Assembly: GCF_014195535.1 (NCBI RefSeq)
Contig: NZ_JACIBY010000018.1
Coordinates: forward strand, 62,001-126,000
Direction of reading: 5' to 3'
DNA: 64,000 bases
Origin: Runella defluvii
GTDB lineage: Bacteria > Bacteroidota > Bacteroidia > Cytophagales > Spirosomataceae
The position numbers and the translations under genes are program-made. Positions 45,459-53,765 of this stretch are shown here, in pieces (within the stretch, counting starts at the first letter, position 1; every line of letters begins with the position of its first letter). The notes under the pieces are model-generated. The model made no database searches and was not told the DNA's origin. It saw only the letters and a program-made list of their open reading frames with translations.

Positions 45459-45908
45459 TTATTTACGTTTTTGGCCTCTGAGGGCAACAACCGCTATTTC
45501 GACACTTGCTCCTCCTGGGAGGTTGTTTACTCCAACCGTGGTGCGGGCTGGGAAATTTCCACTAAAATATTTCCCATAGATGTCATTTATTTTTTGAAAA
45601 TAGGAGACGTCTTTTAAATAAATAGTTGTATTGACAATATCATCCATCGTCAGACCCGCCGCCGATAGTATCGCTTTGATATTGTCCATGACCTGTGTCG
45701 CCTCGGCTTCGAAGCCTCCTGAGACCAGCTGGCGAGATTGTGGGTTCAATCCTATTTGTCCTGCAACAAAAATTAGCCCATTGGCTTCTACTGCTTGACT
45801 GTAGGGCGCGATTGGAACAGGAGCTTGATCGGTCTTAATAATTTTTTTCTGAGCAAAAATGCTCAAACTACTCAAAAACAAAGCAAAAATAAGGGCAAAG
45901 GGCTTCAT
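45459..45908 (-). CDS. RidA/YjgF family protein with signal peptide
   Basis: 149 residues from MKPFALIFALFLSSLSIFAQ, a clear signal peptide, then the RidA fold: APYSQAVEANGLIFVAGQIGLNP, QVMDNIKAILSAAGLTMDDIV, and FPARTTVGVNNLPGGASVEI with the conserved Arg that binds the imine's carboxylate. RidA hydrolyses reactive 2-aminoacrylate and similar enamines; it is normally cytosolic. Here the leader predicts periplasmic export, which occurs in some Bacteroidota copies. The long frame to 46199 has no support. Confidence 0.9.
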   Translation of the reverse strand: MKPFALIFALFLSSLSIFAQKKIIKTDQAPVPIAPYSQAVEANGLIFVAGQIGLNPQSRQLVSGGFEAEATQVMDNIKAILSAAGLTMDDIVNTTIYLKDVSYFQKINDIYGKYFSGNFPARTTVGVNNLPGGASVEIAVVALRGQKRK

Positions 45909-46002
45909 AGAATTGGATTTATAACACATTCTGTCGATAATATACCGCAGACTACTAATTTTGCTTTCCAAATTCTGTTTTTTTTTACTAAAAACCAATT
46001 TT

Positions 46003-46302
46003 ATGAGCTTACAAACTCTTACCGAGAAAGTAAAAACACTGGTTGGCACTGACAGTGGCCTTGATGCGAGCTTCAAGTTCGTCACCGACGAGGGTGTTGT
46101 GTTTGTTGACACGAAGCAAGTTCCGAACATTGTCTCAAACGAAGACTTAGAAACCGACTGTGCCATGGAAATCACTACTAAAAACGCCTTGGATCTCATT
46201 AATGGTGACCTTAATCCGATGATGGGTTACATGATGGGTAAGTTCAAAATTAAAGGCGATATGGCTGTAGCGATGAAAATTGCACAAACTTTTGGTAGCT
46301 AA
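46003..46302 (+). CDS. SCP2 sterol-binding domain protein
   Basis: 99 residues from MSLQTLTEKVKTLVG; the SCP2 fold shows FKFVTDEGVVFVD, LETDCAMEITTKNALDLINGDLNPMMGYMMGKFKIKGDMAVAMKIAQTF, the latter being the conserved GKIKIKGDMxLAxKL helix region. Such small proteins bind hydrophobic ligands. It is divergent from RidA, 94 bases apart, and ends at a strong terminator. The role in bacteria is not settled. Confidence 0.88.
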   Translation: MSLQTLTEKVKTLVGTDSGLDASFKFVTDEGVVFVDTKQVPNIVSNEDLETDCAMEITTKNALDLINGDLNPMMGYMMGKFKIKGDMAVAMKIAQTFGS

Positions 46303-46307
46303 ACTAA

Positions 46308-46339
46308 AAAAGCGGGCTTGGTATGCCAAGCCCGCTTTT
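46308..46339. terminator. Bidirectional terminator with 14-bp stem
   Basis: AAAAGCGGGCTTGG (46308-46321) is exactly complementary to CCAAGCCCGCTTTT (46326-46339), loop TATG. It lies between convergent SCP2 and histone-like genes and can serve both. Confidence 0.85.
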
Positions 46340-46357
46340 AGGAGTTAGATTAAAAAA

Positions 46358-46537
46358 CTACTCTTTGTCATTTTTGCTACTCTGTACTTCCGAACGTATT
46401 GTTTGGGCTAAATTCTTCAACTCCTGCATTCCTTTACGGACGCGTGTTCCAGCTGCTTGGTTACCCTTGCTGTAGAATTTATCAAAGTCAGCTTCAAGGC
46501 TTAACACGAGATTCTTGACTTCATCAAATCTTGCCAT
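46358..46537 (-). CDS. Hc1-like small histone H1 protein
   Basis: 59 residues, MARFDEVKNLVLSLEADFDK then FYSKGNQAAGTRVRKGMQELKN and a short charged tail. The pattern DFxKFYxKGNxAAGTRVRKGMQxLKxLAQxIR is that of the bacterial Hc1-like histone H1 proteins found throughout Cytophagales and related groups. These small proteins bind DNA and are abundant nucleoid components. I read it directly on the minus strand; it stops at TAG 46358-46360. It is transcribed alone toward a strong terminator. Bases 46538-46800 upstream show no gene, only AT-rich promoter DNA. Confidence 0.85.
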   Translation of the reverse strand: MARFDEVKNLVLSLEADFDKFYSKGNQAAGTRVRKGMQELKNLAQTIRSEVQSSKNDKE

Positions 46538-46800
46538 AATAATGTACGGTTTTTGGTTTTATAAAGTGTCCTAAACGCCTAAAACAGCGTGTTTTGGCCG
46601 AAATTTAGTAATTCTACCCTGAAACACAACAGAAATAATCAAAAAACTAATAAAAATAATGCAATTTCTTAGCCAAAACAAAACAAAATTCACATAACCA
46701 CCTCAAATACAGGAAGTTATACAACATTATAAATTTACTTAATTTTAAACCTTTTTCCTCAAAAACGCCCTAATTCGCTCAAAAAGGCACATTTCTGAAA

Positions 46801-47358
46801 TTAACGCGGGAAGGAGGGTTCTTGTTTTACACGCATCGCTTGGTTGAGGTGACGTTGGTGGTGTGCTACCACAAACAGAAAAACATCACCCAGACGAAAT
46901 TTGAGCAAAGCCGTAAAAGGAGAAATAATTTTTTGGTTCCAATCGACACCTTCGGAGCTTTCAAGGCTATTTTCTAAATCCTGAAGAATCATAAAATACC
47001 TTTCCAACACTTTTGGCGCATCCAAATGATACGGTTTTGGTTTGAACATTCCAGGTGAAGGGATTTTTCGCTGCGAAGCAGGGTCCACAAAACCAAGCAT
47101 CATTTTACCGTTGAAACTCATCTCAAAGTCCGTTGCAGAAGAGCGGATTGGCGTTTGTGAAAATTTAAGTTTCAATTGGTTTGTATAGTATTGACTGGCC
47201 GCATTGAGATGTACCAAACATTCCAAAACTCCCCAACGCTCGGGGGCTGGTTTCCACAGCAGTTGCGCCTCTGAAAGCGTTTTAAACTCCAGCGAAACGG
47301 TTTGACGAATCTGCTGAATATCTTTTAGAAGTTGTTGTCTTGTCTCTGCAATGTTCAT
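46801..47358 (-). CDS. DinB family protein
   Basis: 185 residues. The four-helix DinB fold is visible: MNIAETRQQLLKDIQQIRQTV, then WKPAPERWGVLECLVHLNAASQYY with a metal-ligand His, and the last helix GDVFLFVVAHHQRHLNQAM with the HxxxH pair. DinB/YfiT-type proteins bind Ni or Zn and include thiol transferases (bacillithiol, mycothiol); the thiol here is not known. It is one base behind the MmcQ gene, forming the end of the ispG operon. Confidence 0.85.
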   Translation of the reverse strand: MNIAETRQQLLKDIQQIRQTVSLEFKTLSEAQLLWKPAPERWGVLECLVHLNAASQYYTNQLKLKFSQTPIRSSATDFEMSFNGKMMLGFVDPASQRKIPSPGMFKPKPYHLDAPKVLERYFMILQDLENSLESSEGVDWNQKIISPFTALLKFRLGDVFLFVVAHHQRHLNQAMRVKQEPSFPR

Positions 47359-47359
47359 T

Positions 47360-47710
47360 TTAGCTCAATTGTTCACGCGTTTTTTTGGGTAACGACGCCA
47401 CTACAAGTTCGTATGAATGATCAATCCAATCGCGTATGAGGGCATCTTTGACCGAGCCATCCACAACCACGGTATTCCAGTGTTTTTTATTCATGTGAAA
47501 ACCTGGGCGCACACAATCATACTCTTCACGAAGCTGAAGGGCGCGTTCGGGATCACATTTAAGATTGATACTCAAAGGAGTTGAATCAAGCGAACTGAGT
47601 GCGAAAATTTTTCCCACTACTTTATAAACCAGTGTTTCATCTCCAAACGGAAACTCCTCTGTCACACCAGCTTTCGACAAACAATACGCTTGTAAGGTCT
47701 CAATGTTCAT
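47360..47710 (-). CDS. MmcQ/YjbR family protein
   Basis: 116 residues with the MmcQ pattern: MNIETLQAYCLSKAGVTEEFPFGDETLVYKVVGKIFAL, LKCDPERALQLREEYDCVRPGFHMNKKHWNTVVVDG, and IDHSYELVVASLPKKTRE. The fold resembles cyclic-di-nucleotide and double-winged-helix DNA-binding proteins; the function is not known. It lies seven bases behind the small membrane protein and one base before DinB in an operon downstream of ispG. Confidence 0.88.
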   Translation of the reverse strand: MNIETLQAYCLSKAGVTEEFPFGDETLVYKVVGKIFALSSLDSTPLSINLKCDPERALQLREEYDCVRPGFHMNKKHWNTVVVDGSVKDALIRDWIDHSYELVVASLPKKTREQLS

Positions 47711-47717
47711 TCCTAAC

Positions 47718-47906
47718 CTATCTTGTAAAGAAGCGATACAACATCACGCCAAGGCACAACAAAAACATGACGATAGAAATACGGTTGATGCCGTGCATCA
47801 CGCGGAGGGAAGCCGTACTAGGCCGCGAAGGGTCTGGTTTTTGAAACACCCGCAGAAAGTATCCGAATACTTCTCCCAACTGCAAAAATTCAACAATTTT
47901 TTTCAT
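47718..47906 (-). CDS. Small membrane protein (DUF6728-like)
   Basis: 62 residues: an N-terminal amphipathic part (MKKIVEFLQLGEVFGYFLRVF), a KPDPSRPSTASLR linker and one membrane helix (ISIVMFLLCLGVMLYRFF). I recall a family of short Cytophagales proteins of this shape (DUF6728) that start with a GEVFGYFFRK motif; the call is from memory of that motif. Between ispG (12 bases upstream) and MmcQ (7 bases downstream), it is certainly in one operon with them. Confidence 0.65.
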   Translation of the reverse strand: MKKIVEFLQLGEVFGYFLRVFQKPDPSRPSTASLRVMHGINRISIVMFLLCLGVMLYRFFTR

Positions 47907-47918
47907 TTCTGTACTGTG

Positions 47919-49913
47919 TTAAGTTAACTCCAACGCTTCGGGTTCAAACCATTTGGCGTCTTCTTTGATTAAATTAATCAATTCATCGACTGCCGCTGCC
48001 GCAGTCACCGACTTTTTGACAACCTGCTGGCCACGATACAAGGCTATTTTATCTTTACCAATCCCCACGTATCCGTAATCAGCATCGGCCATTTCGCCTG
48101 GACCATTTACAATGCAACCCATGATACCAATCTTCACTCCTTTGAGGTGATCGGTCCGTTTGCGAATCATGGCGGTGGTTTCTTGCAAATCAAACAACGT
48201 TCGTCCACACGACGGGCACGAAATGTATTCCGTTTTTGACATTCGCGTACGAGCCGCTTGAAGAATGCCAAAACCAATGCTATTTTGTTGTTTTGCCAAT
48301 CCTAAATCGGTCTGAACCGCACTTAGCATAATACCGTCGCCCATCCCATCCACGAGTAAACCTCCACAATCGGTCGCGGCAAAAAGCGAAAGTTCGTCGA
48401 AATTATTTCCTGAATAAGTACGTTGAATAATGACGGGAATAGTTACGTTCTTATCCATTAAATCAATCATAAAACGACGCATTTCGGGCATAGCGTGCGC
48501 ATTTTGACTTTCTAGTACCAAAACCACTGGAATATTCCCAAGCGTTTCGGCTGACAATGGCGCACTTGTATCCACCTTTACAAAATTCAAGATGGAACTT
48601 TGCTCTTCGGCAACAATAAACTCATTAAGCGTAAACAGTGGAAACTTATGTTCACGGTCCGACTGGGTTTTCCACGTTTCGTAATCCATGATTTCTTTCA
48701 ATCCCATGGGCAACATAAACGGCACAGGACGCGCACCTGAGTAGATAAAATCAGCGCCAATGTCGTTCATTTTCCATTTGTCGGGAACGGGCAAAAAGAA
48801 ATGCCCAATGCTGCGCAAGTCTTCGTATTGTTCAACCGCAATTTGTGAAAAATCAGCAATCACCCGTGGCACGTTTCCGCCCCCGAAATTATAGACTTCC
48901 TGCGTTTTGCGACGGCTGTATTGAAAAGGATTAATCGGTGAAATTGCCAACGGAGCGATAGGCTTACTTACTTTCGCCCGTTGCGTATATCGGTCAATGA
49001 GCGATTTTGCTACGGGTGCTTCAAATTCGGGGTCTTCAGTCAAAGAAACGCGAACGGTATCCCCTAGCCCATCTTCCAACAGAGTTCCGATGCCAACGGC
49101 CGACTTGATACGACCATCTTCACCCTCCCCTGCTTCTGTCACGCCCAAATGTAACGGATACGGCTTTAACCCTTCGGCATCAAGTCGGTGGACGAGCAAA
49201 CGGTACGCCTCTACCATCACCAAAGGATTACTCGACTTCATCGAAAGCACCACTTGGTCGTAGTTAAATTCCTCGCAAATCCGCAAAAACTCCAACGCCG
49301 ACTCCACCATTCCCAACGGTGAATCACCGTAACGGCTCATGATACGGTCAGACAACGAACCATGGTTCGTACCAATCCGCATGGCCGTTCCGTACTCCTT
49401 ACAAATATTTATTAATGGTATAAATTTTTCACGAATACGTTCCAATTCACGCTGGTATTCATCTTCGGTATAGTCGATGATTTCAAAGCGTTTTTTATCG
49501 GCATAGTTCCCTGGATTGATGCGCACCTTTTCCACAATACGAGCTGCTAACTCAGCCGCATTGGGCGTAAAGTGAATATCGGCAACGAGTGGCACTTCGT
49601 AACCGCGCGCGCGCAATCCTTTGCGAATATTTTCTAAGTTTTGGGCTTCTTTCACGCTTGGCGCCGTGATGCGTACGTACTCGCAACCCGACTCCACCAT
49701 CCGAATTACCTGCTCAATCGACCCTTCGGTGTTCATGGTATCGACGGTAGTCATGGACTGAACCCGAATTGGGTAGTCAGAACCCATAGGAACACCCCCA
49801 ATATTGACCGTGATGGTTTTACGGCGAGAATACTCGGTCAACGAGTTAGCGTATTGATACGACTTAATCGCGTCTTGAAGCGATACGGTGTCGTTGATGA
49901 TTGTCATAAGCAA
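47919..49913 (-). CDS. ispG: 4-hydroxy-3-methylbut-2-enyl diphosphate synthase, long form
   Basis: 664 residues, against about 370 for the E. coli enzyme. The TIM barrel lies at 30-300 (GSDYPIRVQSMTTVDTMNTE, ADIHFTPNAAELAARIVEKVRINPGN, GTNHGSLSDRI). A domain of about 260 residues is inserted, as in plant, chlamydial and Bacteroidota enzymes. The [4Fe-4S] end has CPSCGRTLFDLQE, then GIMGCIVNGPGEMADADYGYVG. It makes HMBPP in the MEP isoprenoid pathway. Heads the operon with three small genes; it may start at the first or third codon. Isoprenoid supply links loosely to the neighbouring menaquinone gene. Confidence 0.96.
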   Translation of the reverse strand: MLMTIINDTVSLQDAIKSYQYANSLTEYSRRKTITVNIGGVPMGSDYPIRVQSMTTVDTMNTEGSIEQVIRMVESGCEYVRITAPSVKEAQNLENIRKGLRARGYEVPLVADIHFTPNAAELAARIVEKVRINPGNYADKKRFEIIDYTEDEYQRELERIREKFIPLINICKEYGTAMRIGTNHGSLSDRIMSRYGDSPLGMVESALEFLRICEEFNYDQVVLSMKSSNPLVMVEAYRLLVHRLDAEGLKPYPLHLGVTEAGEGEDGRIKSAVGIGTLLEDGLGDTVRVSLTEDPEFEAPVAKSLIDRYTQRAKVSKPIAPLAISPINPFQYSRRKTQEVYNFGGGNVPRVIADFSQIAVEQYEDLRSIGHFFLPVPDKWKMNDIGADFIYSGARPVPFMLPMGLKEIMDYETWKTQSDREHKFPLFTLNEFIVAEEQSSILNFVKVDTSAPLSAETLGNIPVVLVLESQNAHAMPEMRRFMIDLMDKNVTIPVIIQRTYSGNNFDELSLFAATDCGGLLVDGMGDGIMLSAVQTDLGLAKQQNSIGFGILQAARTRMSKTEYISCPSCGRTLFDLQETTAMIRKRTDHLKGVKIGIMGCIVNGPGEMADADYGYVGIGKDKIALYRGQQVVKKSVTAAAAVDELINLIKEDAKWFEPEALELT

Positions 49914-49998
49914 GAGTACATTTTGCAGTGAGCGATAAGCCTCACCCGTTTAACGCGACAAAATTACTGATAAAACCCCAAAGAAGCAGGGATTGTTT

Positions 49999-51243
49999 TT
50001 AGCCCAACACCGAAAGCATCGTTTGGCATTTCATTTCGGTTTCTTGCCATTCTTTTTCGGGTTCCGAATCTTCCGTGATTCCTCCTCCAGCGTAGAGCGT
50101 CGCTACGTTGTTTTGAATTTTCATACAACGCAAATTCACAAAAAGATGGGTTTCGTTTCCAACGTTTACTGGCCCCAAATACCCGCTGTAAAACTCACGG
50201 TTGTAGCCCTCGTGTTGTTGAATAAACGCCAATGCTTCCATCTTGGGCATCCCACACACCGCCGATGTCGGGTGGAGCAATTCCAGCATCACCGTTCCTA
50301 GTTCAGGGAAATTTATCGTCTTAGTATCCACCAAATAGTCGCTTCGAAGGTGCATCAGATTTCCAGCAACGACCGTTTTTGGGCCTTCTTCGAGGTACTC
50401 ACGAACCCGAATTTTTTTGAAACACGAAATAATGTAACGCCCTACCAAGGCTTGTTCTTCAATCTCTTTTTGGGTCCAAGCCGCTTTTTTGACGGAAATC
50501 GGCGCGCCAGAAGCATCAAAAGCCGACTGCGTACCCGCCAACGATACTGTCCGAAAAATACCTTCTTTATCGACACTCACCAAGGTTTCGGGCGTGGCGC
50601 CCAACCAAACTTGGTCAAGCTGCGGCAAATACACCATTGACACGAATGCCGTAGGGTATTTTTCGCACAGGCGTTCAAAGACTTCTGAGAATGTAAAATC
50701 AGTTGCCAATTCAACCTGCTTTACTCGCGAAAAAACAACTTTTTTGAATGCTCCTGCCTCAATCGCCTTTATTGCTTTTTGAACCGCCTCCAAGTACGCA
50801 AAGTTTGGCAATTCGGGTTGACGTGGGCTATCAGAAGCTATCACCAACGAAGAAGCATTCGCTGGTCGATTTCGGTAATGATTATACCATTTTTCACGGT
50901 TGGGAGCAGACAAATAGGCACTTTCTTGCTCCAACGTCGCCTCTCCATTTTCATCAAAACGAAAATACAAATCGGCTTCAATAAAGAGCGAATTATCTCC
51001 TTCGATGTTTAGAAACGGGCTCATGGCAAAGCCCGCGGGCAGCTCATCAAGCATCATTCGCGTACGAGGGAGCTCTGACCCAAAATTAACAATGAGGTGC
51101 TTGTCTTTCTGGTGTGGAAGCCGCCACAGCGCTGCCGCAAAGCCTAACTCACGGGTGCTTTGCCACGCAGAAAGTGGATGTAAGCTGTGATCAAAAAGGG
51201 AAGAAGCCCCTGTTGTTTTTAGTTTGTCTGACATCATACTCAC
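49999..51243 (-). CDS. menF: Isochorismate synthase (chorismate-binding enzyme)
   Basis: 414 residues. The C-terminal chorismate-binding domain is plain: SRVKQVELATDFTFSEVFERLCEKYPTAFVSMVYLP, WLGATPETLVS, SLAGTQSA, KEIEEQALVGRYI, LLHPTSAVCGMPKMEALAFIQQHEGYNREFYSGYLGPV and NLRCMKIQNNVATLYAGGGITEDSEPEKEWQETEMKCQTM. This is the isochorismate synthase layout rather than anthranilate synthase (its TrpE-specific LLES motif is lacking). Isochorismate feeds menaquinone synthesis in Bacteroidota; no siderophore genes are near, so menF is the better name than entC. Transcribed alone. Confidence 0.9.
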   Translation of the reverse strand: MSMMSDKLKTTGASSLFDHSLHPLSAWQSTRELGFAAALWRLPHQKDKHLIVNFGSELPRTRMMLDELPAGFAMSPFLNIEGDNSLFIEADLYFRFDENGEATLEQESAYLSAPNREKWYNHYRNRPANASSLVIASDSPRQPELPNFAYLEAVQKAIKAIEAGAFKKVVFSRVKQVELATDFTFSEVFERLCEKYPTAFVSMVYLPQLDQVWLGATPETLVSVDKEGIFRTVSLAGTQSAFDASGAPISVKKAAWTQKEIEEQALVGRYIISCFKKIRVREYLEEGPKTVVAGNLMHLRSDYLVDTKTINFPELGTVMLELLHPTSAVCGMPKMEALAFIQQHEGYNREFYSGYLGPVNVGNETHLFVNLRCMKIQNNVATLYAGGGITEDSEPEKEWQETEMKCQTMLSVLG

Positions 51244-51442
51244 CTAACACTTTTTAAAGTAAAAGTGTGCCTTATTTTGGGCAAAAACATTTACTCATAA
51301 AAGTACAAAGGAGCACAATTTGTTCGACAAAAGGCACTTTTTGTGACATAAATCTAAATGCGACTACTCTACCCCTTCCTTTTAGCTGGTTAAAAGTAGA
51401 GGTAGAATAGTCCCAAAAATGAATAGAAAACTAGCCCATCAA

Positions 51443-51637
51443 CTACGACCGATTCACACCGAGCGTATTCGCATTCGTCATAATCGCATTTGTCATATTA
51501 GTGCCGCGTAGATTGGCTTGTATCAAGACAGCATTGGTAAAGTTTGCGTTGCTCAAATTCGCATTGACTAATTGAGCTTTGCTGAGATAGGCACCTGTGA
51601 AATCAGCTCCACTGAGGTTAATCCCTGTGAGGTTCAT
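51443..51637 (-). pseudogene. Short pentapeptide-repeat protein, N-terminally truncated
   Basis: 64 residues from the first ATG, all A(D/N)LxX pentapeptide repeats (LTGINLSGADFTGAYLSKAQLVNANLSNANFTNAVLIQANLRGTNM). The frame continues upstream with CIEEAYAQGKSFVKANLAS to a stop near 51707 without an ATG, and this upstream part is repeat-like too, so the gene seems to have lost its front. Pentapeptide proteins form a right-handed beta-helix. First of the broken genes of the AT-rich cluster. Confidence 0.55.
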
Positions 51638-51723
51638 GGAGGCTAAATTGGCTTTTACAAAAGATTTCCCTTGTGCGTAAGCCTCTTCAATACATAATTG
51701 AAAAAACTATCAAATGAATGTAA

Positions 51724-51858
51724 TTACAGCACCTGCACACTCGTAGCTTGTGGCCCTTTGGGTCCATTTATAATTTCAAAAGTTACTCTCTGACCTTCTA
51801 CTAGTTTTTGTAGTTGGTTAAAAATTACTGTCACTATTGGCTCACTTTGACTTTGCAT
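51724..51858 (-). pseudogene. Truncated cold-shock-domain protein
   Basis: A 44-codon frame, MQSQSEPIVTVIFNQLQKLV then EGQRVTFEIINGPKGPQATS and VQVL. The second half is the typical C-terminal part of a CspA fold (EGQKVxFEVTxGPKGPQAxNV). The first half lacks the RNA-binding motifs KGFGFI and VFVHFSAI, so the protein is deleted or newly started. It lies 86 bases upstream of the pentapeptide fragment. Confidence 0.55.
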
Positions 51859-51967
51859 TAATTTATTTAGGTGATTGTTTACTTATTTGATAATTTTCAA
51901 ACTTAGCACTTTTTATTAAGTAAGTACCAAATTGAATTTCATAAGTAATGTCTCACGTTTGTTTAAA

Positions 51968-52546
51968 TTATTTATTTCTTAATTCTACAAAGACCCTTTT
52001 AGCAGCGGCCTTAAATGTTTCAAACACCCCTGTACCATTAGTAGCAATCGCCTCAAATCCTTGGACGTTATTGAGATTCAGTGTTGACCGTATTTCATCC
52101 GCACTGACTTTGTCAGGCACATCTACTTTATTAAACTGAATCAATAATGGGCGTTGAATACCGTCGGATTCGGGGAAATTACTTTGTAATATTTCCATCG
52201 ATTTCTTATTAGCTTCTATCTTCGACTTCTGCGAATCTGCTATAAAAACGACGGCATCTGCATTTTCAAGGGCTTTCTTTATATTCTCCGAATTAGGCAT
52301 ATCGCTAGACGCTGTGCAAAGGTGGTATGACAATTTAAATCCACGAATTGCCCCTACTTCTTCGTATATAAAATCACAAGAAACAATTTTGTCATCTCCT
52401 ACAAATTCAGAAACTATCTTCCCTCTGTTATTTGGACTTATTTTATTAAATACAAAATCCAAGTTCGTTCCTTTCCCAGAAAACTTACAACCGAAATAAA
52501 CAATCTTTACTTCAATTGTCTTTTTTGAATAATTAATAAAACTCAT
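51968..52546 (-). CDS. MglA-like small GTPase (divergent)
   Basis: 192 residues: VKIVYFGCKFSGKGTN is the P-loop (G19xxxxGK25, but with Gly instead of Ser/Thr at 26), GFKLSYHLCTASSD replaces the usual DTAGQ/PGQ of MglA, and VVFIADSQKSKIEANKKSMEIL, then IQFNKVDVPDK supply the remaining switch and NKxD base-recognition parts. MglA sets cell polarity and gliding direction together with MglB, but no Roadblock/MglB gene is in the window. The changed G3 motif suggests altered or lost hydrolysis. On the minus strand it is followed by the cold-shock remnant and preceded by the receiver gene. Confidence 0.8.
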   Translation of the reverse strand: MSFINYSKKTIEVKIVYFGCKFSGKGTNLDFVFNKISPNNRGKIVSEFVGDDKIVSCDFIYEEVGAIRGFKLSYHLCTASSDMPNSENIKKALENADAVVFIADSQKSKIEANKKSMEILQSNFPESDGIQRPLLIQFNKVDVPDKVSADEIRSTLNLNNVQGFEAIATNGTGVFETFKAAAKRVFVELRNK

Positions 52547-52684
52547 ATATTTATTTTAAAAAATTAAAAAAATTATTTCAATTTCATTTGTTGGTTGTTT
52601 TTAAAACAATCAACAAATGAAATTATTTTTCGCTGTTTTACAAAAAAAGCTTTGTGAAGGATAAACTAAGCCCCAAGAGCAATC

Positions 52685-52999
52685 TTACATTGAACCACAC
52701 AGGCTTTCTATTTTCTTTTTAAGCGTCTCAGCATTAAAAGGTTTCACTAAATAATTACCAACTCCTACCTCCTTTGCAGCAATGACATTTCCAGTTGAGC
52801 TTTCAGCTGTTACCATAATGAAGAGAGTACCTTGGAGTTCACTGTCGTTTCGTATCTCTTTGAGTAATTGTAAACCTGTCATTGGCTCCATATTCTCGTC
52901 TGAAATAACAAGATTATACTTACTTTCGCGCAAGCGTTGTAAAGCTGATATTGCGTCTGATGCTTCTTCGACATCTATTACACCAATCTGGACCAACAA
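52685..52999 (-). pseudogene. Receiver (CheY-like) domain lacking its first strand and acidic pocket
   Basis: 104 residues from a TTG codon. Phospho-site NLVISDENMEPMTG and the KPF lysine (YLVKPFN) are present, but the opening DD motif (LVVDD) is absent. The sequence upstream encodes MNKIIVTC from an ATG at 53017-53019, the beginning of a CheY-like strand, in a different frame. A deletion of about 12-20 codons plus a frameshift explains both. Therefore I treat it as a broken single-domain response regulator, although an active truncated form cannot be excluded. Confidence 0.7.
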
Positions 53000-53049
53000 G
53001 TTACAATGATTTTATTCATAGTACTATTTAAACAAAATAATCAAATAAA

Positions 53050-53469
53050 CTATCCGAGACGTGGATAAATTCCATCTACACAAATCATATAGTGGATAAA
53101 GTTATCACCACTATAAGTTTTATTATCACTTTTAAATTTTCCAATTTTAGGCAAATAAAAAGTATTTCTAGAATCGCCATTGTAAGTCTCACTCAATAAA
53201 CTATACAAATAAAGATTATCCTGAATATTCATTATTTTACCATCACATAGCTCCCATCCTATGGGAGCATAATCTATTACAGTTGGATAAATGAAACCTA
53301 TGTAATAATCCTCATGATCTTGAGTAGCGACGAGGTATCGAATAGTATTACCGTATTTATCATAAACCGTATCAGGTATATTAGGAGTACCATTTTTGCC
53401 ATTACAAAGCGCCCAGTCTTTGGGAATAAATTTTCCTACAAAAAGTGCAACTTGACCTTTTCTTGCCAT
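53050..53469 (-). CDS. Phage tail-collar domain (microcystin-dependent-like) protein, copy 1
   Basis: 139 residues. The tail-collar pattern occurs twice: VALFVGKFIPKDWALCNGKNGTPNIPD and IGFIYPTVIDYAPIGWELCDGKIMNIQDNLYLYSLLSETYNGDSRNTFYLPKIG; the end YMICVDGIYP closes it. Such proteins form the base of phage tail fibres, and stand-alone copies (MdpB) are common in bacterial genomes without phages. No other phage gene is nearby. With the next gene it forms a pair. Confidence 0.82.
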   Translation of the reverse strand: MARKGQVALFVGKFIPKDWALCNGKNGTPNIPDTVYDKYGNTIRYLVATQDHEDYYIGFIYPTVIDYAPIGWELCDGKIMNIQDNLYLYSLLSETYNGDSRNTFYLPKIGKFKSDNKTYSGDNFIHYMICVDGIYPRLG

Positions 53470-53528
53470 GATTGTTTGTTTTTAAATTGTAAAAGTATTA
53501 TTAATAATAAATACCTCCTTACTGACTA

Positions 53529-53765
53529 CTAACGCATAGGATAATTTCCCTTCACACAAATAATATATCTAGCATCTCCTAGATTAGGTATTTTCGGTAG
53601 GGCAAAATTTGTAGTTCCGTCTCCACCGTAACGGTTTCTTAACAAAGTAAAAATCGATCCGTTGCCTTGAATAGACATTATTCTACCGTCACAATCTAGC
53701 CAATTCTCTGGTGTTATTGCATTAGCACAAAGCATTATTGTACCTATATATTCGTCAAAATCCAT
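53529..53765 (-). CDS. Phage tail-collar domain protein, copy 2
   Basis: 78 residues from MDFDEYIGTIMLCANAITPE, with WLDCDGRIMSIQGNGSIFTLLRNRYGGDGTTNFALPKIP and IICVKGNYP, the collar core. The frame is open for 50 more codons upstream (to 53915; NTLGESLIEDCTSNVNNAKPKCDNGG) and this extension may be real, but the collar fold begins at the chosen ATG. It stops 59 bases before copy 1 starts, so the two are probably in one transcript. Confidence 0.78.
   Translation of the reverse strand: MDFDEYIGTIMLCANAITPENWLDCDGRIMSIQGNGSIFTLLRNRYGGDGTTNFALPKIPNLGDARYIICVKGNYPMR

Noticed and set aside
45909-46199. Long N-terminal extension of RidA
   Set aside because: The extension has no protein-like features, overlaps the divergent SCP2 gene, and the inner start gives a full signal peptide.
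53050-53765. Prophage remnant
   Set aside because: Only tail-collar domains are present; no capsid, terminase, integrase or lysis genes lie near, and stand-alone collar proteins are common in bacteria.
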